A stretch of DNA of 64,000 nt, taken from the NCBI RefSeq assembly GCF_035083965.1, contig NC_089735.1, positions 16,175,594-16,239,593 of the forward strand, given 5' to 3'. The notes under the pieces were generated by a model. That model saw only the letters and a program-made list of their open reading frames with translations. It made no database searches and was not told where the DNA came from. The translations under genes and the position numbers were made by a program. This document shows, one piece after another, positions 45,874-58,440 of the stretch (position 1 is the stretch's first letter; every line of letters begins with the position of its first letter). This stretch comes from Branchiostoma lanceolatum. Taxonomy: Eukaryota > Chordata > Leptocardii > Amphioxiformes > Branchiostomatidae.

Positions 45874-46842
45874 GTGGAGCAAACTTGATAAAGCTAATGA
45901 ATGTATGAATGAATGAATAGATGGATGAAGTGATGGATTCATATATCGATACATCAATTTCTTAATTAATGTTGAATCATGATTTGCCTTTTATAGATTT
46001 ATTTCGATTGCTGATGGTGCAAGGCATGTGGAAAATTAGATCAGTTAATCATTTTCTCTAACCGAATGACACTAGTTGTTCAAAGTATGAAGTCTCATCT
46101 CAGAATGCAAAAACGCCTATTATACATTGTTGCATTTCGTCTTAAAATGGTTTTTATTCTTAACAAAACTCTCGCAGCCAGAGGCTGAATTGCGGTTTGT
46201 GTTACACAGTACACCGCCACAATTAAAACAAGTCTTATTCTCAATTACACGTTAAAAGAATAGAACGCGTGCTTGGTCACATGCTTCCACAGACGGATAT
46301 AGACTTTGCGTTTTTTTTTAATATACAAAATTATCATTTAATCTTACATTAGATACATCTTACTTATAATGACATTAGCCTTGAAACAAGCTTAAGAGTT
46401 CAAAAGTCTAACAATATGTGGAATGGCAGTGTTCCTAAAGCGGTCCGTTCTCGCGGAGATAGTGTTCAGCTTGTGTCATTAGTTATGTAAATAATCCGTT
46501 AAACCCTTCTCCTTCTTGAGTTATCCCATTTTGGAGATTTTCCGGGGAAGTCAGGAAAACAATCTTTGGAGAAGCTCTAGCCTCTTTCTGAGAAAGCGTC
46601 AGATCAGCCCCGACTCGTAAAATTCCAGGGTTCAAAATCTATGTCCAGTTTTTTCTTACAACCTACAAAGACACCAAATATCAAACCAATTCATCCAGTC
46701 ATATTCAGTTAACTTGGTGACTGACAGACATAGACACAGGCACGCGTGCGCGCGCGCACACACACACAAACACGAAAACACACACATGAAAAGAGAGTAG
46801 GAGAAAGTCAATAGAAGAAACTAAAGAACGTTTTCACTCCAG
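45874..46842 (+). other. P450 intron between exons 3 and 4
   Basis: It contains a repeat-like stretch (about 46500-46735) ending in a GACAGACATAGACACAGG sequence and a (CA)n tract at about 46752-46792. No exon-like sequence was seen. Confidence 0.5.
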
Positions 46843-47209
46843 ATGCTGATAGACTTGTTCATGGCCGGGACGGAGACAACCGCCAACACCATCCACTGGG
46901 CCCTGCTGTACATGATGGTCAACCCAGGAATCCAGGAAAGTGCAGGTTTCCTTGAACTTTCCGTAACGTCAAAACCATAATGACATATTATTCGACTTGA
47001 CGTAGTTCCGCCAGTAAAGGTAGTAGCAGGACTGCAGGTGCATATCAAAACCGAACGTTTTGCCGCAGTACCATAACAAGCCGCTAGGGGTCACAAAATC
47101 TAATCATTTCGAGGTCTTATCAAGTCCTTCTTCATTCTAAAGGTAGAGGTAAGTAAGGTAAGGTAAAGCAGTCATCCTCAATTGAGGTGAAGAATGATAA
47201 TTTTCCCAA

Positions 47210-47415
47210 TAGCTAGTGGTAGTGCAATGCGGCTACGCTTCAGCTTGCTTTTTTTTTTGGCCAAGCACATCAAGCCGCCGCTACTTTTCTCGATAAGTGT
47301 TTTGGGTTCTTTCATGTGCAGAGGTTTGACGCTTCGGACTTATGCCTACAGCTCCCTTATACACGGGGTCGCCGGCTTTACGTCACCATCTGAAATGACG
47401 AGTGCAATCCCTTAC
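47210..47415. repeat. Dispersed repeat shared with 3570-3800
   Basis: GCCAAGCACATCAAGC, TTCTCGATAAGTGTTTTGGG, TGCAGAGGTTTGACG and ATGACGAGTGCAATCCCT repeat the order seen near PARG exon 3. It lies in the P450 intron before exon 5, which also holds a second repeat ending CATAACCTTCTTGGCGAAGG (to 47708). Confidence 0.6.
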
Positions 47416-47926
47416 AACATGTCCGAGCTGGGTCCGACCCTATATCTATAGGATCAAACTCGGGCCCCTGGCTCCACGGAATTTGATTCCGACGACGAAG
47501 CAGCGGAGTTGCGTTACCACTTGCACTATGTCTGGTTCGAGATCTCAAAATGATAAGATTTTGGGCCATCTAGTGTCTATCGTACTGCAGCGGAAGTTCC
47601 GGATTTTATATATCAAGACAATAATCCATCCAGGTATTCTCGAGTTACGATCAGCATACATACAAACATGCAAACGCTACCAAAAAACATAACCTTCTTG
47701 GCGAAGGTAATAACAGCTGATGTGGCCACAGGTTCATCAGGAGATAGACTCGGTGCTGGGACAGAACCGACCGTCATACGCACAACGGAACCTGCTGTCC
47801 TACACAACAGCGACCCTAGCGGAAGTCCAGCGAATTAAACCCATTGCGCCCCTCAGTGTTCCCCACACGGCGTCCAGGGACACCAGCCTCAACGGCTACA
47901 TCATCCCTCAGAAAGTCTGGATACTT

Positions 47927-50900
47927 GTAAGAAAAAATTGTTATCATTATTTCTTACACCTATCAAAAAATTTAAACACTACTTCATCTAATGTCATTTG
48001 TGTCCTGTCTTTTTCTCATTTCATATATCTATCTCTTCATATCTAAATTCATTATGCCATTTTTTAAATCTGTCCGGCTCTCCCTCGACTCCTTTACCCC
48101 ACTCCTTTTTTCTCTATTTATTAATTTGTCTTCCCATCAATATACATTTGCATCAGTCTAACCGTGTCTACAAGCGACTCCCTTTATCCATCAGTCATGA
48201 TAAGTCAATCTCTCATCGGTTTATTTGTATTGTCAATCATTCTATAGTTCATACCTGCCTGTGTTACGTTATGTGTTGCAGGGCAGACATCACAGTTACT
48301 GATGCCAAAAGAAGACTGCTACTGTATGTTAAGATACGCTAAAGCAAGGCGTCATAAATGTACTTACCCAAATTTCAATGTTCAATCGTAAAATTACTCC
48401 ATATGAAAGTTGCAATGGTCTACTTGATGAAAATGAAAAACCTGGTGTTGACACTCAGGTAACGTTTGCGGCCGAAGAAGTAGGTTTTTTTTTCAGTTCG
48501 ATAACCAGGCTTCATCTACACACCTGCAAAAAATCATGAAGATCCATCAACGTTTCCGTCACTTTTTTCGCCTACATACAAACGCACAAAAATTAAAAGT
48601 CCGCTGCAGTACTGTTGAAAAACGCAAGGTACACCATTTTTGAACTTGACCTTCCTTTGCACAACCACTACACACCTACTAAAAATCATAAAGATTCATC
48701 AAAGGTTTCTTGAGTTATGCTCTTGACATACATACAGACCCACCAAACGGCTGGCTCAACCGAAAACATAATCTACCCCGAGTACTATAGTACTCGGCGA
48801 AGATAATTACAGGCATGACCGAAGTTTGACAAGGTGTCAATGACTTTCATTACTGGAGAGCTTTTGCAGACCGGAAACACTTCTAGGAACTGATTGGTTA
48901 CACGGTGTTCTACAGTGTTTCCTGTTTGGTATGTATTGGCAATAAAGACAAAAGAAGTGTATTCCAATATTAATCTTTGTTCGTTGTACTTTTTTCTAGA
49001 GCAGCTCCTGAATGTAAGATTCTGCAACATAAATGCTTTTACGACCATTCAAATGGCGACTTAGTCCACGTAGAACACATGCAGCCGAACAACGACGATG
49101 AAAATTTATTTGGGTAATATTGGAATAGTCTATTATTGTGATTTCATAAGTGCATAAGTGCCGATAGAGTTTTAAAGATTTCATAATTTGACGGTTTCAC
49201 AGACTGGAATATTTGTAGGGATTGGATGGCTGCCATAGCTTCTTTTAAACAGTTTGTTAACTGATTTTGGCAGCCAGCTCCACCGACTGTTTCCGTCTTT
49301 ATACCTGCACAGGCGGACCATACGGGACGTGAGTGATGACGACGAGATGTTCCAGCCACATCTTACACATACCGCTATGGGGAAGTCGGCAGAGCGATAT
49401 CTTCTACTGGATGTCGGTGAGACGAGCTGCATCCCTAGGAGAATCCGTAATAGACGTCCGTAACGTCGGGACCGAGCAAGGGAGCCACACAACAAGTGTC
49501 GTCGACAAAAGGAAGGGAACGAGAGAGAACCAGATCTGTAGCAGAGCCACGATGTGAAGCCAATAGATTGCGCTGCTTCAACTGCTACTACAGCGAGACA
49601 AAACCTGACGCCAGTCAGAAATATGGCGGACTTACATGTTTATACCACGGATATACTAATATATTGTCTATTCCATTATGTATTTTGTGTGTATATAGTA
49701 GTAATCTATTGTATATGTATATCGAAATCGTACACAAGGTTATTAACCTGGCCGACGACGGTTCTAATCAAACCTGGTGTGGATGTAGCCTGACTACATC
49801 GCGCTCCTAGCGGCCGGCCCGACGGATACCGCTCCAAAAGGGGTCATTAACCTCCGCCAGGGAGAGCTTGTGTAAACACAGGCTAGGTGTGGATATACAT
49901 AATTGAAATTGAAAACCCCACACGAATATCGTAAACAATGAGTGTGTACGAAAGCTGTGATACGATTGCACGCAATAACCAACTTGCAAGAAGATACGAG
50001 TACTAGTGCAACACCTGATCAACTCGGAACACTTAATCTAGTAATTACTGACACAGTTTTCTGTTATTGTTCTGCCATGATTCCCAAAAATGTGTTTTCC
50101 TTTGTGTTATTCTTTACTGAAGTGGACTACAAAGCCAGTCACAGAAAGATGAAGTAACCAAAGTTCTGTGGAGCTAGCAGGTAATTTTCAAGAGGTCTGT
50201 CTGATAAGACAGAGTATAAAAACATGTATGTTAGCATAGCCAGTATCACGTAGTCATAGTCAGTCCGTCTTAAAAGTCTCCCGTGCTCAGTGTACGGAAA
50301 GCCTTGTCTCTGTGTCCTTTCTTTATCCTTACTATGTTAGTCTTTCGAAGCTTCAAAGATGCAGCTAAAATAACTCGAATTATACGTATGTCAAGCATAT
50401 AATTTTCTTATTGAATGAAGCAAAGCTTCTAAGAAAAAACAATCAAATACAGTGACATATTGTTGTTGCTGCCTTTTGCAAAAATCAGGACAGCTTCTTT
50501 GAAAGCTGTGACTTATTTACCTTTCAAAATCAAACTTTACTCATGACAATAAAAGAAGAGCCAGTCCAAGCATGTCATTCATGATAACAAAAACTTTTGA
50601 AACTTTGAGAAACAGCGCTAGCTGTGATGTATGGGTATATATTGCAACATCCAGAAAGTTTATTTCAAACATCGATAAACAGCTGTAAAATTGTATACAA
50701 ACTAGGGCATTTTCTATGCCGTATGCAATGGAATTTCGTCCTTGCTATAGAAAAGGCCATACCTGCAAGGCGTTGCCAAAAAGTAATTCCCTAGGGAATG
50801 CGTTCGCGGAAATCCTAGAATATTTGGCAAACCGAAAGCAGTACTATACAATAGGCTCCCCCCTAAGGCGTCGCCAAAAACAATATGTTGAGCCATACTA

Positions 50901-52930
50901 GGTATGGCTAAACATAACTAGAAAGGCCGTCATTTGCTCCTGAGCAAATACAGCATGTTTCGCCAATACTCCTCCCCATTAAAAAATGGGCTGTCCCAAA
51001 ATGATACCTGGGCAAACTGAAACATAATAAAATAACTACAAAAAACAATTGCTATTTCAATTTCAGGAGTTATTTTGGGACAGTCCATTTTGTCAGTTTG
51101 GCAGGCTGTTTGACAGTTTGGCAGGCTGTCCCAGAAGAAAACCTGGGCAAGTTGAAATATCATCTACATGTAGAAAGGCAACATTTGCAAGACCAACATA
51201 CTTTGCCCACCTCCCTCCCCATGCATAAATTGACTGTTCCAAATCACCCCTGTGCAAAAAATCTCTTTGCAAGTTCTGTGAGACGCCAGGAGCCTTCCGT
51301 ATAGTTCAGCAACTTCTTACCGCAAAGGCTTGCGAGATATCGCAGAAACTGTGAGTATGTCTGAACACCCCCTACAAAAGACCGGGATTTTACAGACTTT
51401 CACTTTTCGTCGCGTACTATTCAGAAATCACTGAATTGAAACAATTGACCTATACGAAAATTAGGAGACCCGATTTACCGTTAATGCCTGAAATTGTGAA
51501 AAAATGCGTAATAGCAAAGAATGCTAGGCCGCAACGAACATGAGACACGAGATGGGACCTTTATTCTTACAAGAAAATTACATGTATATTCTAAGTATAA
51601 GTTGAAATTGTGTCGGCTTTTACAAGAAGACAAAAATAAAATATTCAGCGAAAACTTCAGCCTGCATAAAGGTTGCTGTAACATTTATTGAATGCACACA
51701 CACACGTAAATCCCTATGTTCTGGCAAATTAATTAGCGACGCACACCACCTGGGTAAGCATTTCCCCGGATGAATGTCGGTTTTCTTCGGTGACCAATGG
51801 CATAACTTCGTTCAGGGATCTACGTTTTACATTTCTGTTAATCATTAACTATTCTTCTCGCTGATTGGTTGTTGATAATTGGATCATCCCTGTTCATGGC
51901 GACATGTTCGCTTTTAAATCGGCCAAGACGCGTCACATAATCTATGTTATAACATTGTAAAATTCAACACAGAAAATAAGACTAATCCGATAATTCAACA
52001 GCTTAATTTTTTTAATGTTACAGCTGGTAAACTTAATCTTTGACTAAATCAGTTGCAATTCTAGTGTTGCAGGTCCTTGCCAGTAAAAAGCGCCGCTTCC
52101 CATCAATGATTTTTATTCCTACACTACGTAGGGGCCATTGACCTTTGGCTTGCGTTGTTCCCACAGTACGTTGTTCCATATCTTTTCGGCGTTGTACGTA
52201 TGACACTGTTTTTAAGTTGCGTTTTATAATATATCATTTTCTACCAAACCGGGCATCTGATCTGCCATGAAACGTAGACCACCGCCCCTCCCCCAAATTA
52301 TGCAACACCGAAAAACTACAAACAAACAAAAATTCTGCCGTCAAAATATTGTTTAATTTGTATCCACGTGCACAGCGATTGCAAGCCGTCTTGTGTGATT
52401 CTTATGAGATTCCATCTGCCAGGAGCAAGGAAGTTGGAGCAAGGAGGTTTGTCTATAAAATATATAAAACCTCCTTGGTTGGAGTTAGTATTTTGGGTAG
52501 TACTAAGTACTTTTTATATTCAGATGTTGAAAATTTCCAAAACTGGTAGCCGCGGCAACTGTTGGAGGGCTTCTTTTACTTGCAGCCTTATGCATAATAG
52601 CCCTATCATAGGGCTACGAAACTGGGCGACTGAAGGCGTAATCCAAGCTACCATGAAACTGTAACACAACTCAGGCTTTACGAAAGATTTCAAAAATTTC
52701 TTCTAAACGCACCGCAAATGTCTGATGCGTATTTCGTGACAAGCTCCCCGGTATCCGTGAAGCTGTAACACAAATTCCCCCGCGACCATCCTTGGAAAAC
52801 TGTGTGATATTGAACAAAAACATCACGGCAATATTTCATACTCGATACAGAAATTTACATCGCTGTATTTCACCAACGAGAAGCAAAACTTACCACTGAA
52901 TTTGAAGCTACGAGTCGTTGTCATGCGGGG
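47927..52930. other. Repeat-rich intergenic region, no heme exon or other gene identified
   Basis: The segment at 48490-48810 is a repeat with TCATCAA(A/C)G and GACATACATACAGACCCACC ending ACTCGGCGAAGATAAT; relatives are at 47620-47708 and 54880-55290. A short TAGCCTGACTACATCGCG repeat starts at 49788. GAGCCATACTAGGTATGGCT at 50891-50910 is an 8-bp-arm hairpin shared with 53739. The frame at 49254-49463 (DVSDDDEMFQPHL, YLLLDVGETSCIPRRI) is not recognised and I leave it uncalled. Confidence 0.45.
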
Positions 52931-52938
52931 ACCACGTA

Positions 52939-53033
52939 GTCTCCAACCAGACCCAATAGATTGCAAAGACCGTATCCAACTGGAAGAAGGAGCTTATAGT
53001 GCAATCTATATATCCCGTAGGTCTGCTTGGAGA
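52939..53033. mobile_element. TAGTCTCCAA-type MITE
   Basis: Inverted ends TAGTCTCCAACCAGACC and GGTCTGCTTGGAGACTA enclose GCAAAGACCGTATCCAACTG and GAAGAAGGAGCTTATAG. The element is complete at both ends and has no coding sequence. Confidence 0.8.
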
Positions 53034-53099
53034 CTAGGGACCACGTGCTCGCAGGCTGAACGAGCTGAACACGTATATACAACGAGCTTCCTCTTTGGT

Positions 53100-53253
53100 A
53101 GTCTCCAAGCAGACCTACGGGTTGGCAAAGACCGTATCCAACAGGCAGAAGGAGTTTTCATAGCCAACCCAAGTCTCATTTGCACTATAAGCTCCTTCTT
53201 CCAGTTGGATACGGTCTTTGCAATCTATTGGGTCTGGTTGGAGACTACCTCTT
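53100..53253. mobile_element. TAGTCTCCAA-type MITE, second copy
   Basis: Ends TAGTCTCCAAGCAGACC and GGTCTGGTTGGAGACTA are inverted. The interior is itself partly palindromic: GCAAAGACCGTATCCAAC on the left faces GTTGGATACGGTCTTTGC on the right. It lies 66 bp from the previous copy. Confidence 0.85.
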
Positions 53254-53399
53254 TGGCTCAGAGCTGACCAACCACACAATCGCTTATACAGTGCCACGTG
53301 CAGCCCGCCTATTGTTTGCCGCCTTGAAACGCCGCCGGCGCCGCGGGAGACACAAAATAACCAAAAATTCCGTCAAAAAATCGCAAAATAAATCATTTT

Positions 53400-53790
53400 G
53401 AAGTAGTGTATGCCAAAAAAAATACTGGGGTCCTTTGGGTAAATATCCAATGCACAACTAAACCAAATTTCAGGTCCTTAGGTTTCAACACCACGGCGCT
53501 GGAGGCCATAATGTGCGACGTTTGTATGAAAATGACAAAAAAAACACGATAAAATCATTTTAAAAAACTTATATTTGTAACTAGGGGTATACACCTACTC
53601 TACCTGCATACCAAATTTCAGCCAATTTGGTCCACGGACGACCGAGATGAATCGATTTGAAGATTTGACAGAAGAAGGAGAAGGAGGAGGAGAAGAAACC
53701 TGACAAAAAACAATATGTTTCGTTGGCGAAACATAACAATATGTTGAGCCATACTAGGTATACTAGGTATGGCTAAACATACTAAAGAAA
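53400..53790. repeat. Interspersed repeat ending TTCGTTGGCGAAACATAAC
   Basis: A stretch with AAATTTCAGGTCCTTAGG and CCAAATTTCAGCCAATTTGG runs to a purine tract (GAAGAAGGAGAAGGAGG) and the hairpin GTTTCGTTGGCGAAAC. It is followed by a hairpin (GAGCCATACTAGGTAT, GGTATGGCT) shared with 50891. It looks like an abundant non-coding repeat family. Confidence 0.55.
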
Positions 53791-56302
53791 ATGCTCTCTA
53801 AACAGCATCTTGTGAAATAGAGTCCCGAATACTATATTACGTAATGAATACGAATCTTCTTTTTCTGCTCGCGATCTTCTAACTTTCGCTCCTCTGATGC
53901 TGTCCTTGACCTCTTCTTTCTCCCCATGTTGTCACGACTTTCGATAAGAGGTTAAAAATCTCTAAAATCGCTAAGAAATTCGCTGTTTTCTGACACAAAG
54001 AACTTCTCACAAATGTAGCTATAATCCTTCTGGATCCTTCTGGGTCCCGGGCAGACGGTCATGTAAGTGATACCCCCTGGCCTGCAGGTGGTGCCAAGTG
54101 ATTAATGGCCACCAGAGTCGGGGAAACAGGCCTCTGCCAGTGACAGCAAGGCATCCGTTATTAATCACCGCCAAGCCGAATAAGCCAGGTCGTACAGCAA
54201 GAAGCTTACGTGCATTGTAGAAATTTCCTTATAAATTATGTTAATGAGGCCTTGTCCTCCATGATTTCTGTCTGATATTGTTCACCTTTACTTAGCTTCC
54301 TAATGATACAAGAATGAAATTCCAATCATTTACTATTGTGGTATTTTCAATTAGTATTTTCTAATTAATTATGCAAAATAGGTAGCTATTAGCATCATTG
54401 GTATCTATCGATACCTCTCTCTTTTTCAGCTATATATGTCACATGTTTGAGAGTCCTATTTTGAAAGGCAGCAGATTTATAAACTTTCCTTGCTAATTAT
54501 GCAAATTAGCTCCTGATTTGCATAATGAGTATTCGATTATGTAAAGCATTAATCAAGCTATCTACATACCATAAATCAAGACGATCCGTTGACCATAAGT
54601 CAAGTTATTCATGTCCAAAGGTCAAAACAAATAAATTAAAAACACCCGCTGCAGCTCCAAACAAGCCGCTAGAGGGCCCAAACTTACACAACTTACTTCA
54701 TGTGGCATGGACTATCTACCACACAAAAATCATGACCGTAGCACTTGCAGAAAAGTTGACCTTAAACTTTGGAGCTCTGCTGCAGTACCTTAGGTGCCCG
54801 CTAGGAGGCCCATCATTGAACATGACCTTCTCATTTAATTAACTTACATATTCACTAAATATCGTGCACAGCCATCAACAGCCTCTCGAGTTATCCTGTC
54901 AACAAGCAAATACGCATACATATACAGCCCGCTGCAGTACCGCAGGAACATGCCAGGTGACCCATTTTTTAACTTGACCTCAGTTACCACAATCTTTACG
55001 TACCCACCAAAAATCATGCAGGTCCATCAACAATACATCGAGTTATGTTGTCTACATACAAACACACTAACATAAAAAGTCCACTGGAGCACTTTAGGAA
55101 AACGCCAGGTTAACCATTTTCGAACTTGACCTTTGTTTCCACAACCGACACTTACGTACCAAAAATCAGCAAGATCCGTCGAAGTTTTCTCGACTTATGA
55201 TCTCGACATACATACGGACCCACTTTACAGCTGGTGTAACCGATAACATAACCTTCCCGCGAAGGCATACCTTCCCGGCGAAGGTAATGAAGGTCATGTT
55301 TTCAGCAAGAGCGTCTGTGTCTCTGTGTGTATCAAAACAACAACTGATCATGAAGAAGGCAAAAGATGGATTTATTGATTTTTTTAGTGGGTAGGCCTTT
55401 TCCCCCCTAACAGTTAATAGTGGCACAGTAGTGGAACTTCCGGTGTTGATGTCGCATGTACTGAACAGGCTATGGTCACGACTTTGGGGAGGTACATCGC
55501 TCTTGTGCTTGGGAAGTTTGTGCCATGTAACAGTAATTCTTGGAGCTGGAGAAGTTTCTGTCTTAAAAATCTTCAAAAGATGATAACTGAAGACAGGACC
55601 ACCAGATTTTCATGATTCGGGTACAGGTAACGTTTGTAGCCTAGACAAAGATGCACACGATGACATGAAAATAGGACAAAATAGGACAGTATTTTATGAA
55701 TGGTGCAACATAAGCAGATACCAATAATGGTTGTATTTATTCGTCTCTTTTTATTTATCAATCTTGGTTACACATGGATAGTCCCTTTAGCCTTGTGGGG
55801 CTGATTTCCAAGGGAGCATGTTTCTTTATTTCAAAACAGAATGATAACAAATACTATGATAACAGATGTCCCATTATATGCGCGCCACCATATTGACCTG
55901 TGCATACTATGGGATTGGGGGGGGGGGATTGAGGTTTTGACATTTTTTTATTACTTTCGCCAAAAGTTATGGTTCTTTTGTGCTACATTGTAGGCGTGTT
56001 ATACGCGTGATAACAACTCTACATATTTTATGCAAGTTACTGACCTTTGTTTCAGATGCAAACGTTAATTCAAATCCTACTCATGAGAGAGTGGACGAAC
56101 TTAAACATTTTGCCCACTCACTAACTGGCACACTCACTTACTCACTCACACACACTTGCAAACCGAACACATACATACAAACATACATACACTACTACAC
56201 CCAATAAGCAACACACACACACACACACTCACATACTTAATAACTAAATTAACTGACTCACTTGCTCACTTACCTTTTTCGTGGATTTTCGGCTTGTTAC
56301 AG
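53791..56302. other. Intergenic region with repeats
   Basis: 54640-55290 is a diverged repeat of the CATACATACGGACCCAC...CCCGGCGAAGGTAATG type. A (CA)n-like tract lies at 56140-56232. I see no exon. The minus frame at 55166-55576 has no recognisable domain. Confidence 0.45.
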
Positions 56303-57170
56303 ACAACACGCATCTTGCTACTGCAGGCAGCACACCTGGTACAGGCGACACGTATACCTGCGAGCCGTGACAGCCTGGCTACGAGTGTGTGAACGGAGAC
56401 GAGGTGAGTCCGGCATGAAGTGTAGTTATCCTGTTGGTGCCGGTCAGAGGTCTATTTTACTAGTTATGCGCAGGCTAAACATACGGATGAATAATTATCA
56501 TAATCTTTACCGGCTGTAACTTACCCAAATCTGGACCCATTAGGTGGAAGAGCTGTGCAGGGCTGGGACCTACAGCAGGGCGGACGGGACGGCGTGCGAT
56601 CCCTGCGCCGTAGGAGAGTTCAGCTCTAGCGGCTCCTCCGCCTGTCAGCTGTGCCCGGCAGGACAGTTCAGCGCACAGCCTAAAGCATCCAGCTGCGATC
56701 CCTGCCCAGCAGGACGGTACACTCCCACCGAAGGTTCCACCAGCTGTCAAGACTGCCCGGCAGGAAAGTTTAGCTCCAGCACTGGGTCCACCAGCTGTCA
56801 GAGCTGTCCTGTGGGACGGTACAGCTCAACCGAAGGGTCCACCAGCTGCCAAATCTGCCCGGCAGGAAAGTACAGCAGCTCCAGCGGCTGCACCTCGACC
56901 TGCACGTCTTGTCCAGTGGGGCAGTACAGCAACACGAACGGTTCTACCGGCTGCCTGGACCGTGGCAACGGATTAACTATAGCTAGTACCGCAGGCGCAA
57001 CGAGTTGCAATTGTGAGTGGAAAATTTTCATTTCAGCGATAAACATACTCTTATCTTGATGAGAAATAATAACCTGTATCATAAGCTTTTTTTTGACTGG
57101 ATCGCGGCTCTTTCTTCGGCCAACAGATATCGACAAATGCATGAATCCCTGTCAAAATGGGGTGGTGCGT
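56303..57170 (+). pseudogene. GCC2/GCC3 (ephrin-receptor-like) cysteine-module protein, partial, with premature TGA
   Basis: Three exons join in frame. 56303-56403 gives GDTYTCEP-stop-QPGYECVNGDE. 56544-57012 gives seven CxxCPxGxxS modules (CDPCAVGEFS, CQLCPAGQFS, CDPCPAGRYT and so on). 57127 onward opens IDKCMNPCQNG, the start of an EGF-like domain. Splice borders (GAG|GTGAGT, AATT|GTGAGT, CAACAG|) and phases agree. Such modules (PF07699 type) occur in large secreted or membrane proteins of amphioxus and vertebrates, where they are structural. The TGA at 56368-56370 stands where the module pattern CxxC demands a cysteine (TGC), a single-base change. The EGF exon does not continue with the expected cysteine spacing. 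Neither end of the gene is in sight. It could be a live gene with an assembly error, or a decayed exon cluster; the clean second exon favours a young pseudogene or an error. Confidence 0.7.
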
Positions 57171-57618
57171 TTTTATATTTTACCCATACCTGCATGTGGG
57201 TTAAACTGTAATGCTTCTTTCTTCTTCTGCTGTAAAATCTTCAAAAGGATCCATCTCTGGCGTTCCCGGTCCAAATGAGATGGTGTTTGGTATACAGGTA
57301 GAGTGGGCACATACCCCCAGACGCCTTTGTATTTTCTTTTTCTTTTCAGACCCAAACTCTATATTCTGGCCTCCTGTGCCCTGGTATTTCAACAGAATTA
57401 CCTAAAATTTAATCTAGTTATACCTTGAACAAATTTTAAACGATCACGTTCACATTTTTGGCATACACCACTTAAAAACAATTAATTTTTCGAATTCTAT
57501 GGCAAAACTGACGTTAGAAGTGACAGCCATTAGAAGCAATACATTTCAAAATGCCAGGACTTGATTTGTCGCCCAATGAGAGCACACCTTTTATCTTGTG
57601 ACCGACAGAGGCCGACAG

Positions 57619-57645
57619 TGTGTGTGTGTGTGTGTTTGCATGTGT

Positions 57646-57714
<69 letters not shown>
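57619..57714. repeat. (TG)n microsatellite
   Basis: Almost 100 bp of GT dinucleotides have a short interruption (TTTGCATGTGTACG) near the left end. Apparent long reading frames over it are artefacts. Confidence 0.95.
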
Positions 57715-57716
<2 letters not shown>

Positions 57717-58440
57717 GCAAGCATAACTCGAGAATCTGTGGAAGGACCATTATTATAGTACTTGGTATGTGTGTCGGGTCGGGAAACGAAGCTTCGAAGG
57801 ACGAGTTCCATAATTTGCCTCCTAACAGCTTTCTTCGGTACTGCAGCGCAACTTCCGGTTTTGATATCTCGTATTTTGAACATGCTGTGATCGCGATTTT
57901 TGAATGGCAGATAGCAAGAGAGTAAGTGCCATAGATTTGGAGACCCAGCTGATCTGCACGGGCCGATTTTGCTTCAGACTTTGGAAGAGAATACCCCAAT
58001 AAGGGGTTGACGGATTATAATAATTCTTGTATGTAGGTGGCTTAGGATGGAGCAGGAATGGGCAGGATATATCTTATATTATCTATTTCCGCTTCTCTTC
58101 ATAATAGGACCCTCAACCTCAAACATGTAACTGACAAAAAGAGGAACATACATTGAAATACCCTATTTCCATGATAAATGAGAAAATACTTTAATCCCAT
58201 AGGGAGAAATGATGAGAATTTCATACTCGAGTACTAGCGACATTGCGAAGCTAAAGGAAGTTGAGAAGAATACCTAAAAATTAGGACCTCATTTACATAA
58301 TTCATAAGGAAATTCTACAATAGACTTCTTTGCTAACTAAAGGTATGACCTTCATGCTTTGAACAACTTGTCCTATTTTGGTGGCAAAGATGATAAACTG
58401 ACAAAATTTATGCAACTGAGGACCTGCTTATTATCATTGG
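57715..58440. other. No gene recognised
   Basis: AT-rich sequence without clear repeat ends lies between the microsatellite and the retrotransposon tail. Confidence 0.4.

Larger units (their letters stand above)
40419..47926 (+). pseudogene. Cytochrome P450, CYP2 clan, probably a pseudogene
   Basis: P450s of this clan are ER-bound heme monooxygenases. Five exons are visible: 40419-40592, 44824-45028, 45323-45873, 46843-46939 and 47732-47926. Exon 1 gives a membrane anchor and the PPGPRGWPIVGNLP hinge. Exon 2 gives the QYGDV and TGYETIRTTLVKR block. Exon 3 gives MSPYGPRWKQHRKFAL (helix C) up to NFTDKQLQD. Exon 4 gives the I-helix [12 protein letters not shown]. Exon 5 gives the K-helix EVQR and the GYIIPQ strand. 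Lesions: an in-frame TGA at 44887-44889 in exon 2, in the YGDVMTI-stop context; exon 4 ends GAA A|GT, one phase off from exon 5 (which opens VHQEID), whereas the family splices at K|V in phase 0; and the exon 3 donor (GAT|GTGGAG) is weak. No exon with the heme-binding Cys loop was found downstream to 56 kb. Sequencing error could explain one lesion but hardly all. Confidence 0.85.

Noticed and set aside
49333..49463. SVRRAASLGES resembling a P450 heme loop
   Set aside because: The essential cysteine is a serine, the spacing before RR is short, and the upstream sequence does not match the expected PERF/FxPF region. No acceptor supports joining it to P450 exon 5.
50205..50330. TATA-like GAGTATAAAAACATG with a following pyrimidine-rich stretch, possible LTR or promoter
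   Set aside because: No TG...CA ends, second LTR, primer-binding site or downstream coding exon could be found.
55166..55576. 136-codon minus frame
   Set aside because: It overlaps the end of an interspersed repeat (AACATAACCTTCCCGCGAAG) and shows no domain.
57514..57999. Frames of poly-Thr-His or poly-Cys-Val over the TG repeat
   Set aside because: A dinucleotide repeat leaves several frames open; there is no protein signal outside it.
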